Below, piece after piece: positions 25,029-33,194 of a stretch of 64,000 nucleotides of DNA. How positions within the stretch are numbered: the stretch's first letter is position 1; every line of letters starts with the position of its first letter. Source of the stretch: Pseudomonas brassicacearum (GTDB lineage: Bacteria > Pseudomonadota > Gammaproteobacteria > Pseudomonadales > Pseudomonadaceae); assembly GCF_000585995.1 (NCBI RefSeq), contig NZ_CP007410.1, positions 3,747,430 through 3,811,429 of the forward strand. Direction: 5' to 3'. The notes beneath the pieces are model-generated. The model searched no databases and was not told where the DNA came from. It saw only the letters and a list, made by a program, of their open reading frames with translations. A program made the translations under genes and the position numbers.

Positions 25029-25089
25029 CTTAAGGCAGTCTGAAGACCGATATTCAAGAAGCTTTTTCTTACCTTCAGACTTCGTTAAG
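25029..25089. promoter_or_regulatory. Large dyad of PmrA/QseB-type boxes before the haemolysin-ligase-oxidase operon
   Basis: CTTAAG-N5-CTGAAG (25029–25045) and its inverse CTTCAG-N5-GTTAAG (25073–25089) flank 27 bases. Each half is a tandem hexamer pair with 5-base spacing, as bound by dimers of OmpR-type regulators of the PmrA/QseB subgroup (CTTAA-N5-CTTAA style). The operon starting 50 bases downstream encodes exactly such a regulator (29407–30069), so autoregulation is likely. The broken b561 gene diverges to the left. Confidence 0.65.
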
Positions 25090-25138
25090 AAATGCCTCGG
25101 ATACTCCTCCCCATTCTATCGAGGGAGGCGTTCTGCCC

Positions 25139-25816
25139 ATGCCCGTTGTCAACTGGAATATCCCCCTACCCCTGCACTTCGGCCAGGCTGAAGCGCCGCC
25201 GATGACCCTGTCCGCAGCCCTGGCGGACGACGTGCAGCGGCCGTCGTTCGAGGCCTTTATCCAGCAGCGTTTTCGCAAGGCCCACGGCGCCGACATCCGC
25301 CATTTCATGCCGCAGTTGTTTGGCTTGAGCAATGCCGACAGCGGGTTGTGCGCTGTGGCCGGGGTGCGCATGGCCGCTGACGAATCCTTGTTTCTGGAGC
25401 GTTACCTGGACGAGCCGATCGAGCCTCTGATCGGCGCGGCGGCCGGACATCCGGTGGATCGCGCCGGCATCGTCGAAGTCGGCAACCTTGCCGCCAGCGA
25501 CACCGGCAGCGCGCGCTTGAGCATCATCGCCATCACTTACTTATTGGCCATGGGCGGCCTGGAATGGGTGGCTTTCACCGGCAACATCGGTTTGGTCAAC
25601 AGCTTCCACCGGCTTGGCCTGAAACCGGTGACATTGTGCGCCGCTGACCCAGCGCGGCTGGGCGACGAACGCCACAGTTGGGGTAGCTACTACGAAAGCA
25701 AACCCTGGGTGCACGTGGGCAACATCCGTGCAGGGTTCATTCACTTGCGTAACATCGGCCTGTTCACCCGCCTGGGCTTGCCGTCATGCCAGGAGGACAG
25801 CTGCCATGTCGCCTGA
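25139..25816 (+). CDS. Thermostable haemolysin family protein, probably a GNAT-fold acyltransferase
   Basis: 225 aa, matching the 'thermostable haemolysin' (delta-VPH) family by its FLERYLDEPIEPLIG, RAGIVEVGNLAASDTGSARL and LGLKPVTLCAADPARLGDE segments. The family name comes from a Vibrio protein. The order of these segments, an arginine-rich helix after EVGNLA and then FTGNIGLVNSFHRLGL, resembles autoinducer-synthase/GNAT acyltransferases; that reading is mine. No signal peptide or membrane span is visible, which argues against a secreted toxin. First gene of the operon, overlapping the ligase gene by 11 bases. Confidence 0.8.
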   Translation: MPVVNWNIPLPLHFGQAEAPPMTLSAALADDVQRPSFEAFIQQRFRKAHGADIRHFMPQLFGLSNADSGLCAVAGVRMAADESLFLERYLDEPIEPLIGAAAGHPVDRAGIVEVGNLAASDTGSARLSIIAITYLLAMGGLEWVAFTGNIGLVNSFHRLGLKPVTLCAADPARLGDERHSWGSYYESKPWVHVGNIRAGFIHLRNIGLFTRLGLPSCQEDSCHVA

Positions 25817-27287
25817 ACTACAGCGATTCCAGCAAACCCTGCGTCGCCATGCCGAGCGTCACACCCATCGCATCGCGCTGTGGGGCGACCATCTGAAACT
25901 CGACTACGCCACGTTGTACGCCGAGGTGGTGTACCGCCAGCAACGTCTGCGCGATGAGCAGGTGTCCGTCATCGCGTTGGCGCTGGACAACGGCGTCGAA
26001 GCGATGCTCTGGGACCTGGCGGCATTGTTCGAAGGCCTGGCCTGTGTAACCTTGCCACCCTTCTTCAGCCCCGCCCAACGGGCCCACTGCCTGGAGCAAA
26101 GCCAGGCGGAACGGGTGGTCGCGGAGCCGCAGCTGGACGCCGAATTGCTCGCTGCCGGCTATGAAAAAAGTGGCGAATTCTGGCGCCGCACGTTTACCGG
26201 ACCGAACCGGATGCCCGTCGGCACCGCCAAACTGACCTTCACGTCCGGCACCACCGGTACCCCAAAGGGCGTATGCCTGAGTGCCGAGAGCCTGCTGCGG
26301 GTTGCACGCGAGCTCGATCACGCCAGCAAACTCGCCGACCCGCAGCATCACCTGGCGCTATTGCCGCTGGCGATCCTGTTGGAAAACCTCGGCTGCTATG
26401 CGGCGCTGTACGCCGGCGCCACGCTGAGCGTGCCGAGCCAGAAAACCCTCGGCATCCTCGGTGCCAGCGGCGTCGACACGCCACGTCTGCTTGGGTGTTT
26501 GGCCCAACGTGGCCCCGAGAGCCTGATCCTGGTTCCGCAGCTCTTGCAGATATTGGTCGGCGCCGCCGAACAGAAAGCGTTCGTCCCACAGAAGTTGCGC
26601 TTTGCCGCCGTGGGGGGCGCGCGGGTCTCGGAGAGCCTGCTGCAGCGCGCCCAGGCCATCGGCCTGCCGGTCTACGAAGGTTATGGCTTGTCCGAATGCG
26701 CCTCGGTGGTGTGCCTCAATCGCCCCGGCGCACAGCGTCCGGGCAGCGTCGGCAAGCCCCTGCCCCACATTCAGATACGCCTGGCCGATGACGGCGAAGT
26801 GCTGATCAAGGGGTCGACCCTGCTCGGCTACCTGGGTGATCCGCCCTACACCGGAGAATGGTGGCCCAGCGGGGATCTTGGCGAGTTCGACCCTGAGGGT
26901 TTTCTTTACCTCAAAGGTCGCAAGAAACACCAGTTCGTCACCAGTTTCGGGCGCAACGTCAACCCGGAATGGGTCGAGGCCGAACTGACCCAGCGTCGAC
27001 ACATCGCCCAAGCCTTTGTCTATGGCGAAGCGCTGCCACGCAATCACGCATTGCTGTGGCCTCACCGCCCGGACTGCACCGACGCAGAACTGGCCGCCGC
27101 CGTAGCCGAGGCCAACGAAAACCTACCCGATTATGCCCGGGTCCACCGTTGGACCCGTCTGCCCCAACCGTTCACCGCCGCCAACGGTCTGCTGACCGCC
27201 AATGGCCGCCCGCGCCGCGACGCCATTGTCGCGCAGTACCGCGCGCAACTGACTGCATCCACCCATTGCGAGGAATCCGCATCATGA
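25806..27287 (+). CDS. AMP-binding protein (AMP-dependent acyl synthetase/ligase)
   Basis: 493 aa ANL-superfamily enzyme. The ATP phosphate loop is LTFTSGTTGTPKGVCLS at about residue 145, followed by the A5 motif YEGYGLSECASVVCLN, the A7 region WWPSGDLGEFDPEG and the A8 hinge LKGRKKHQFVTSFGRNVNP. Enzymes of this family adenylate a carboxylic acid and pass it to CoA, a carrier protein or an amine. The C-terminal subdomain is short. The acid is unknown. ATG 25806 lies inside the end of the upstream gene, and its own stop overlaps the next start (ATGA). Confidence 0.88.
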   Translation: MSPELQRFQQTLRRHAERHTHRIALWGDHLKLDYATLYAEVVYRQQRLRDEQVSVIALALDNGVEAMLWDLAALFEGLACVTLPPFFSPAQRAHCLEQSQAERVVAEPQLDAELLAAGYEKSGEFWRRTFTGPNRMPVGTAKLTFTSGTTGTPKGVCLSAESLLRVARELDHASKLADPQHHLALLPLAILLENLGCYAALYAGATLSVPSQKTLGILGASGVDTPRLLGCLAQRGPESLILVPQLLQILVGAAEQKAFVPQKLRFAAVGGARVSESLLQRAQAIGLPVYEGYGLSECASVVCLNRPGAQRPGSVGKPLPHIQIRLADDGEVLIKGSTLLGYLGDPPYTGEWWPSGDLGEFDPEGFLYLKGRKKHQFVTSFGRNVNPEWVEAELTQRRHIAQAFVYGEALPRNHALLWPHRPDCTDAELAAAVAEANENLPDYARVHRWTRLPQPFTAANGLLTANGRPRRDAIVAQYRAQLTASTHCEESAS

Positions 27288-27958
27288 TGTTTTTCGACGC
27301 CCTGCAAGAAGCCACGAAAGAGCAACGCCACGAGCTGTTCAACGTGCCGATCATCCGTGACGCCCTCGAAGGCAAGGTCAGCCTGGAGAGTTACCGGGCG
27401 TTTCTCGCCCAGGCTTATTACCACGTGCGCCACACCGTGCCGCTGATGATGGCCTGCGGCGCGCGCCTGCCAAGCCATCTCGAATGGCTGCGCAAGGCGG
27501 TGTGCGAGTACATCGACGAAGAATACGGCCACGAACAGTGGGTGCTCGACGATATCGTCGCCTGTGGCGGCAATCGCGATACCGTGAGCAACGGCCAGCC
27601 CTCGTTGCCGATCGAACTGATGGTCAGTTTTCTCTACGACCTGATCGCCCGGGGCAACCCGGTAGGGCTGTTCGGCATGGTCAATGTGCTGGAAGGCACC
27701 AGCATTGCCCTGGCCACCCACGCGGCGGGCAGCATCCGCGAACACCTGGGACTGCCAGAAAGTGCCTTCAGCTATTTGAGCTCCCACGGTTCCCTGGACA
27801 TCGAGCACATGCAGACCTACCGCGGCCTGATGAACAAACTCGATGACCCGGCGGACCAGGCAGCGGTGATCCACGCCTCAAAAGTGGTGTACCGGCTCTA
27901 CACCGACATGTTCCGTGGTTTGCCACGGGACACGGAGGCTCACCATGCAGCTGCGTGA
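27284..27958 (+). CDS. TenA/haem-oxygenase-like protein, candidate diiron oxidase (HDO)
   Basis: 224 aa, all-helical. It would usually be called TenA-like or 'iron-containing redox enzyme'. Potential metal ligands occur in the order and spacing of haem-oxygenase-like diiron oxidases such as UndA: Glu80 and His83 (EEYGHE), Glu136 (NVLEGTS), and Asp171/His174 (SLDIEHMQTY). The active-site cysteine of thiaminase TenA is not evident. HDO enzymes use O2 to cleave or desaturate activated or free acids and amines. Translationally coupled to the AMP ligase (ATGA) and overlapping the SDR start by 14 bases. Confidence 0.75.
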   Translation: MMFFDALQEATKEQRHELFNVPIIRDALEGKVSLESYRAFLAQAYYHVRHTVPLMMACGARLPSHLEWLRKAVCEYIDEEYGHEQWVLDDIVACGGNRDTVSNGQPSLPIELMVSFLYDLIARGNPVGLFGMVNVLEGTSIALATHAAGSIREHLGLPESAFSYLSSHGSLDIEHMQTYRGLMNKLDDPADQAAVIHASKVVYRLYTDMFRGLPRDTEAHHAAA

Positions 27959-28754
27959 AGCCCGCGTGGTATTGACCGGTGCCAGCGGCGGCATCGGTCA
28001 GGCCATCGCAGCAGCGCTGTGCGCCGCCGGGGCCCGGGTGTTGGCAGTGGCGCGACACCAGGAATCGCTGCTGCCGTTGCTGGCGCGCTATCCACAGAAT
28101 CTGTGCTGGGTGGCCGCCGACCTGACGTCAGCCTGCGACCGACGCAAGATCCTGGCTGCCGCCAAAGCCCTGGACGGCGTCAACCTGCTGATCAACGCCG
28201 CCGGCATCAACCACTTCGCCATGCTCGAACAGCTTGATGACAGTGAGATCGACGCGATGCTGGCGGTAAATATCAGTGCGCCGATCTGCCTGACCAAGCT
28301 GCTGCTACCACTGCTCAAACAAGCCGACAGCGCCATGGTGGTCAACGTGGGCTCAACCTATGGCTCCATCGGCTACCCCGGCTATGCCGGCTATTGCGCC
28401 AGCAAGTTTGCCCTGCGCGGTTTCTCCGAAGCCCTGCGCCGGGAGCTGGCTGATACGCGGGTCGGCGTGCTCTATGTGGCGCCCCGCGCCACCCGAACTT
28501 CGATGAACAGCCCCGCTGCCCAGGCCCTGAACGACGCACTCAAAGCCAACGTCGATGATCCACAAGCGGTGGCCAACGCGGTGATCCACGCCATCGCCGG
28601 TGACCGTCGTGATCTCTACCTGGGTTGGCCGGAGCGCTTCTTCGTTCGCCTCAACAACCTGCTGCCGAACCTGGTGGACCGGGGCCTGCGCAAGCAATTG
28701 CCGCTGATCCGTCGTCTGAGCCATAAACCTGAAAACGAGCACCTGAAACCATGA
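27945..28754 (+). CDS. Short-chain dehydrogenase/reductase
   Basis: 269 aa classical SDR. Cofactor loop VLTGASGGIGQA at residue 9 onward, NAAGINHFAM, and the catalytic Ser/Tyr/Lys set with NVGSTYGSIG, Tyr150 and Lys154 (YCASKFALRGF). It should reduce or oxidise a carbonyl/hydroxyl using NAD(P)H; cofactor preference and substrate are not clear. The C-terminal LGWPERFFVRLNNLLPNLVD is hydrophobic and basic and may bind membrane or lipid, as seen in SDRs acting on fatty substrates. ATG 27945 overlaps the oxidase gene; its stop overlaps the next start. Confidence 0.88.
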   Translation: MQLREARVVLTGASGGIGQAIAAALCAAGARVLAVARHQESLLPLLARYPQNLCWVAADLTSACDRRKILAAAKALDGVNLLINAAGINHFAMLEQLDDSEIDAMLAVNISAPICLTKLLLPLLKQADSAMVVNVGSTYGSIGYPGYAGYCASKFALRGFSEALRRELADTRVGVLYVAPRATRTSMNSPAAQALNDALKANVDDPQAVANAVIHAIAGDRRDLYLGWPERFFVRLNNLLPNLVDRGLRKQLPLIRRLSHKPENEHLKP

Positions 28755-29395
28755 AAAGACTTCTCGCCGGCCTGATGATCGTCGCCGTGGGCCAAAGCGC
28801 CTGGGCACTGGACACGGCTGACCAGCAACGCCTCGTGGGCATCCAGCAAAGTTGGGCGCACATTCAATATGAACTGCCGGAAAAGCAACGCGAAGCCGCC
28901 TTCGAGCAATTGGCAACGCAAGCCACGACGTTCACCCATGAACGCCCGGAGCTGGCCGAAGCCTGGATCTGGTCAGGCATCGTCACCAGCAGTTGGGCCG
29001 GAGCCCAAGGCGGGCTCGGCGCCCTGGGCAAAGTCAAGGAGGCCAGGACCGACCTGGAAAAAGCCCTGGCCCTGGACCCCAAAGCCCTGCAAGGTTCGGC
29101 CTATACCAGTCTCGCGGCGTTGTACGACCGGGTCCCCGGCTGGCCGATCGGTTTCGGTGATGCCGACAAAGCCGAACAACTGCTCAAGCAAGCGTTGCAA
29201 TCCAACCCCGACGGTATCGACAGCCTGTACTTCTGGGGCGATCACCTTTACCGTCAGAAACGCTACGCTGAAGCCCAAGGCGCCCTGCAAAAAGCGCTCA
29301 ATGCCGCACCACGCCCCGGGCGTGAACTGGCCGATGCCGGACGGCGCAAAGAAATCCAGGCACTTTTGCTTGAAGTGAACAAAAAACTCAACTGA
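28751..29395 (+). CDS. Periplasmic TPR-containing protein
   Basis: 214 aa with a signal peptide (KRLLAGLMIVAVGQSAWA|LD). Two or three tetratricopeptide-like repeats follow: EARTDLEKALALDPKALQGS, KAEQLLKQALQSNPDGIDSL and YAEAQGALQKALNAAPR. TPRs mediate protein contacts, and the partner is unknown. Its start overlaps the SDR stop (ATGA), and the response regulator follows 11 bases on, so it belongs to the same transcript. A role as periplasmic partner of the sensor kinase encoded downstream is possible but unproven. Confidence 0.75.
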   Translation: MKRLLAGLMIVAVGQSAWALDTADQQRLVGIQQSWAHIQYELPEKQREAAFEQLATQATTFTHERPELAEAWIWSGIVTSSWAGAQGGLGALGKVKEARTDLEKALALDPKALQGSAYTSLAALYDRVPGWPIGFGDADKAEQLLKQALQSNPDGIDSLYFWGDHLYRQKRYAEAQGALQKALNAAPRPGRELADAGRRKEIQALLLEVNKKLN

Positions 29396-29406
29396 CAGGG
29401 GGCTGT

Positions 29407-30069
29407 GTGCGGGTACTACTGATCGAGGATGACGTGGCTCTTGGCGAAGGCATTCATCAAGCCTTGGGCCGCGAAGGCTACACCGTCGACTGGCTCAAGG
29501 ACGGCAAAAGTGCCTTGCACGCCCTGCTCAGCGAAACCTTTGACCTGGCCGTGCTCGACCTCGGTCTGCCGCGCATGGACGGGCTCGAAGTCCTGCAGCG
29601 TCTGCGCGACAGTGGCTCCAACCTGCCGGTGCTGATCCTCACCGCCCGCGATGCGACCGAAGATCGCATCGCCGGGCTGGACGCCGGTGCCGACGATTAC
29701 CTGGTCAAGCCGTTCGACCTGGCCGAACTCAAGGCCCGCTTGCGCGCCCTGCTACGACGCAGTGCCGGGCGCGCACAAATGCTGATCGAACACGCTGGTA
29801 TCAGCCTCAACCCCGGTACCCAGCAAGTCAGCTATCTCGGCAAGCCCGTGGTGCTGACGCCCAAGGAATATCAATTGCTGCACGAATTGCTCTCGCCCCC
29901 CGGTCGCGTCATGACCCGCGATCACCTCATGCAGCTGTTGTACGGCTGGAGCGAAGAAGCCGAAAGCAACACCCTCGAGGTGCATATCCATCACCTGCGC
30001 AAGAAATTCTCCACCGACCTGATCCGCACCGTTCGGGGCGTGGGGTATCTGGTAGAGGAACATCGATGA
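29407..30069 (+). CDS. OmpR-family response regulator (QseB/PmrA subgroup)
   Basis: 220 aa. Receiver domain with acidic pocket (LLIEDD), phosphoacceptor Asp51 (VLDLGLPRMDG) and the KPFDLAEL lysine; C-terminal winged helix ending in EVHIHHLRKKF and IRTVRGVGYLVE. The start is GTG 29407. Its stop overlaps the kinase ATG. Regulators of this subgroup bind tandem CTTAA-like boxes; two such boxes in dyad lie before the first gene of this operon, so positive or negative feedback is probable. Confidence 0.92.
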   Translation: MRVLLIEDDVALGEGIHQALGREGYTVDWLKDGKSALHALLSETFDLAVLDLGLPRMDGLEVLQRLRDSGSNLPVLILTARDATEDRIAGLDAGADDYLVKPFDLAELKARLRALLRRSAGRAQMLIEHAGISLNPGTQQVSYLGKPVVLTPKEYQLLHELLSPPGRVMTRDHLMQLLYGWSEEAESNTLEVHIHHLRKKFSTDLIRTVRGVGYLVEEHR

Positions 30070-31433
30070 CGTCGATTCGCCGCCGCACGCTGACCCTGAT
30101 CATCGGCCTGATGCTCGCCGGTCTGGCGGTGATCAGCGTACTCAACCTGCACGACAGCAATCATGAAATCGCCGAGGTCTACGACGCGCAACTGGCACAA
30201 AATGCCCGTCTGCTCCAGGGCGTAATGCACATGCCGCTGGCGAGCCAGGCACACGCCGATCTGTACCGGGCTTTCAATACGGCGCTGAGCGAGGCCGCGC
30301 CGCGAAGCGACGGCCATCCTTACGAAAGCAAAATCGCCTTCCAGGTATGGAACGCCAAGGGCGAAGTGCTGGTGCATACCGCCAGCGCCCCCTCCTTCCG
30401 CGCACCGCCGACCGAGCCCGGTTTCAGTGACGTGGTGGATCTGAACAACCGTCACTGGCGCGCCTTTGTCCTCAAGGACAAACAGAACGACCTGAATATC
30501 TGGGTCGGTGAACGGGATGATGTACGGGCCGACCTGGTCGACCGCATCGTGCGCCATACGCTGTGGCCGAACATCCTGGGCAGCCTGGTCCTGGCGGCAA
30601 TGGTCTGGTTGGCCATCGGCTGGGGGCTCAAGCCATTGGCTGACATGGCGGCCACCCTGCGTGCGCGCCACAGCGGTTCCCTGGAGCCCCTGCAACTGAC
30701 GCCACTGCCCAGCGAACTGGAACCGATGCAGGCCGCGCTCAATCGCATGCTGGCGCAAATCCAGGACGTACTCGAGCGCGAGCGGCGCTTCATCGCCGAT
30801 GCGGCCCACGAACTGCGGACTCCGCTGGCCGTGCTGCGGGTCCATGCGCAGAACCTGTTGGAGGCCGGGACCGAACATGAACGTCGCGAATCACTGGAGC
30901 ACCTGATCGCCGGCGTTGACCGTGCCAGCCGCCTGGTCAACCAACTGCTGACCATGGCTCGGATCGAACCGAAGACAGGCGCACACATCCCACCGCTCAT
31001 CGATCTGGCAGCCACTGTCCGAGAAGGCCTGGTTCAGCTGACACCCTGGCTTTTAAGCAAGGGGCTTGAACTGGTATTCGATGCCAGCGACGACATCGAA
31101 CCGGTCAGGGTGGACCCGGCCGACATCCACGTTGCCTTGAACAATCTGGTGACCAATGCGGCCAACTTCTCCCCTGCCCAAGGGCAGATTACGGTGCGCT
31201 TGGCCAAAAACGGCAATCACTATGAGTTATCGGTCGAAGACGAAGGGCCGGGTATCGACGAGTCCGAATCCAATCGGCTCCTCGAGCGCTTCTACAGCCG
31301 CGGCAATGATCAAGGCGCCGGATTGGGCCTGGCCATCGTGAAAGCCATCGCCGATCGGCTGGGAGGGCAAGTCAAGCTGGAAAATCGCAGTCCGACGGGA
31401 ACGCGCGCCACGTTAGCGATCGGGCGCGCATAA
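30066..31433 (+). CDS. Sensor histidine kinase (QseC/PmrB-like)
   Basis: 455 aa. First membrane span at residues about 8–28, a periplasmic sensor domain of about 130 residues, a second span near 165–190, a HAMP linker, then the H-box with phosphorylated His248 (ADAAHELRTPLAVLR) and the ATPase N, G1 and G2 boxes (NNLVTNAANFSP, VEDEGPGIDESE, GAGLGLAIVKAIA). It phosphorylates the regulator encoded just upstream (ATGA overlap). The stimulus is unknown; location in the operon suggests a lipid, envelope or metal cue. Confidence 0.92.
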   Translation: MTSIRRRTLTLIIGLMLAGLAVISVLNLHDSNHEIAEVYDAQLAQNARLLQGVMHMPLASQAHADLYRAFNTALSEAAPRSDGHPYESKIAFQVWNAKGEVLVHTASAPSFRAPPTEPGFSDVVDLNNRHWRAFVLKDKQNDLNIWVGERDDVRADLVDRIVRHTLWPNILGSLVLAAMVWLAIGWGLKPLADMAATLRARHSGSLEPLQLTPLPSELEPMQAALNRMLAQIQDVLERERRFIADAAHELRTPLAVLRVHAQNLLEAGTEHERRESLEHLIAGVDRASRLVNQLLTMARIEPKTGAHIPPLIDLAATVREGLVQLTPWLLSKGLELVFDASDDIEPVRVDPADIHVALNNLVTNAANFSPAQGQITVRLAKNGNHYELSVEDEGPGIDESESNRLLERFYSRGNDQGAGLGLAIVKAIADRLGGQVKLENRSPTGTRATLAIGRA

Positions 31434-31444
31434 GCCTTTCTCGG

Positions 31445-31470
31445 GCGACGCCAGAACGAAGCGGCGTCGC
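31445..31470. terminator. Hairpin between convergent genes
   Basis: GCGACGCC (31445–31452) and GGCGTCGC (31463–31470) pair perfectly around a 10-base loop, between the sensor kinase stop and the convergent protease-like gene. No T-run follows on the plus strand, so it may act as a stabilising 3' hairpin. Confidence 0.45.
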
Positions 31471-31471
31471 G

Positions 31472-32107
31472 TCAGCTCACTCTGACCGCGATCCAGTGCG
31501 TAATGAAACCATAGCTATCGCAACCTTTCTTGACATCGGCGTGATATTGCACCATCTCCCACGGAGCGTAATTATCTACTGAATACTGACCATAATTGGG
31601 ATCAAAAAACACCAGGTCCCGCCCCTTGTTCAACGCTGCCACGGCATGAGCCCCGCCACCCGAGAAAATGAAGGCAATGACATAGTACCCTTCCGATTGG
31701 GTGACCAAATCAAGCCAGCCATTGTGGTCACTCAAGATAGACCCGACATCCTTGCCTACCTCATCTGCAGAAACACAGAATGCTGCGGCCATCGCTTGGT
31801 AATAGGCCTCGCCCAACATGCCCTCTGCGCCGTAGGCACCTTTTTTGTTCTGTCGTACCTGCTGCGACTGCATCGCTTGCGCCGCGACCATGAGTGGCAT
31901 GTGCGTAATTAATTCACTCTTGCTCTGAAGCTTGCGGCCCAATTTGATGCTCTGACGGCACCAGAGCATCGAATAGGCGAAACAATTGCCGCTTTTTACC
32001 TCATCCTTCAGCGCCTTTTGAAGGAAAGGGTTATTACTGGCGCCAAACTTGGTTCCAAAAGAGTGCTCTACGTTATTCAAGCCTAGCGCCGGCCAGTCTT
32101 CATTCAT
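31472..32107 (-). CDS. YopT/AvrPphB-like (C58 family) cysteine protease candidate
   Basis: 211 aa. The catalytic triad of C58 peptidases appears in the right order: Cys42 (SGNCFAYSMLW), His154 (GGGAHAVAAL) and Asp169 (VFFDPNYGQYS). In this family the Asp sits in a DPNYG motif and the Cys is followed by a Trp seven residues on, as here. YopT and AvrPphB are secreted effectors that cleave host proteins near lipidation sites. There is no Sec signal, and no secretion gene nearby. The gene is visibly A+T-richer than its neighbours (25 G+C in 31561–31620), suggesting transfer. Confidence 0.72.
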   Translation of the reverse strand: MNEDWPALGLNNVEHSFGTKFGASNNPFLQKALKDEVKSGNCFAYSMLWCRQSIKLGRKLQSKSELITHMPLMVAAQAMQSQQVRQNKKGAYGAEGMLGEAYYQAMAAAFCVSADEVGKDVGSILSDHNGWLDLVTQSEGYYVIAFIFSGGGAHAVAALNKGRDLVFFDPNYGQYSVDNYAPWEMVQYHADVKKGCDSYGFITHWIAVRVS

Positions 32108-32316
32108 GCTTACTCTCCTTGTAACGCTATGAAGGTTGAGGATTAACGGCTGAACAATGCACTCTCCCTAAGCCCGACGCCGCATCAGGCGCGTGGTGCT
32201 GAAAATGGTAGTCAAGCAAGCCGGGACCTGCCAGCTGCTTTGAGCAAACGCGGCTAGGCGCGTTCACCCCGCTATAGTCGACGCTATGCCGACCGTACTT
32301 CCGAGAGCCTTTTCCA

Positions 32317-33186
32317 GTGTCTGACATCCCGACCCACCTCGCCTACACCCAACGCTTCGATGCCGTACTCGCCTACATTGATGCCAATCTCGAAGGTGAC
32401 CTGTCGGTGAAGACGCTGAGCTGTGTGGCGAACTTCTCGGCCTTTCACTTCCACCGACAATTCACTGCGTTCGTCGGCGTACCGGTCTCACGTTATGTGC
32501 AACTGATGCGGCTACGCCGGGCGGCACATCGTCTGGCCGCCCTCGCGGATCATTCGATACTGGACGCCGCATTCGGCGCTGGCTTTGAAAGTCCCGAGGC
32601 ATTTTGCAGGGCGTTCAGGCGGGCATTCGGCATGACACCGAGTGCGTTCAGGAAGGAACCGAACTGGCAGGTCTGGAATGCGGTATTCGCCATCCCTCAT
32701 TTTTCCAGGACGATCATCATGCAAGTAAAAATCGTGGAATTCCCTGAAACCCGAGTCGCAACGCTTGAGCACTGTGGACCGACCGGACTCGTCGACGAGA
32801 GTGTGCGCACGTTCATCGAATGGCGCATGCAGAGCGGACAGTCGCCCGTGGCATCGAGTCGTACCTTCGGTATTCCCTATAACAATCCCGATACGACACC
32901 TCCCCAAGACTTCCGCTTCGCCATCTGCGGCGAGATTCACGAGGCCGTGGCGCCCAATGCGTTCGGCGTGCACGAGATCGCCATTCCTGGTGGTCGCTGC
33001 GCCGTGGTTCGACACGTAGGGTCACCGGATCACATCGGCGAAACGATCTATCCGGTTTACCGGGATTGGCTGCCTGCCAGTGGCGAAGAACTGCGTGACC
33101 ACCCGCTGTTCTTCCATTACTTGAGCGTGTATCCCGAGACGCCGCAGGATCAATGGCAAACGGACGTGTATGTTCCGCTGCAATAA
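32317..33186 (+). CDS. AraC-family regulator with GyrI-like effector domain
   Basis: 289 aa. N-terminal AraC double helix-turn-helix (LSVKTLSCVANFSAFHFHRQ; ILDAAFGAGFESPEAFCRAF) followed by a GyrI/SbmC-like ligand-binding domain (EFPETRVATLEHCGPTG … GGRCAVVRHVGSPDHIG … YLSVYPE). This is the Rob-like architecture, which typically senses hydrophobic small molecules and induces efflux or stress genes. GTG start at 32317. Converges on an aldo/keto reductase gene with a strong hairpin between. Confidence 0.9.
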   Translation: MSDIPTHLAYTQRFDAVLAYIDANLEGDLSVKTLSCVANFSAFHFHRQFTAFVGVPVSRYVQLMRLRRAAHRLAALADHSILDAAFGAGFESPEAFCRAFRRAFGMTPSAFRKEPNWQVWNAVFAIPHFSRTIIMQVKIVEFPETRVATLEHCGPTGLVDESVRTFIEWRMQSGQSPVASSRTFGIPYNNPDTTPPQDFRFAICGEIHEAVAPNAFGVHEIAIPGGRCAVVRHVGSPDHIGETIYPVYRDWLPASGEELRDHPLFFHYLSVYPETPQDQWQTDVYVPLQ

Positions 33187-33194
33187 CCTTTCGC

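Noticed and set aside
27284..27958. UndA (1-undecene-forming oxidase)
   Set aside because: Ligand pattern fits the fold, but the sequence as remembered for Pf-5 UndA differs throughout and is longer; only the wider HDO class is proposed.
27284..27958. Thiaminase II TenA
   Set aside because: No thiamine genes nearby, and carboxylate/His residues follow an oxidase pattern instead of the TenA Cys/Glu active site.
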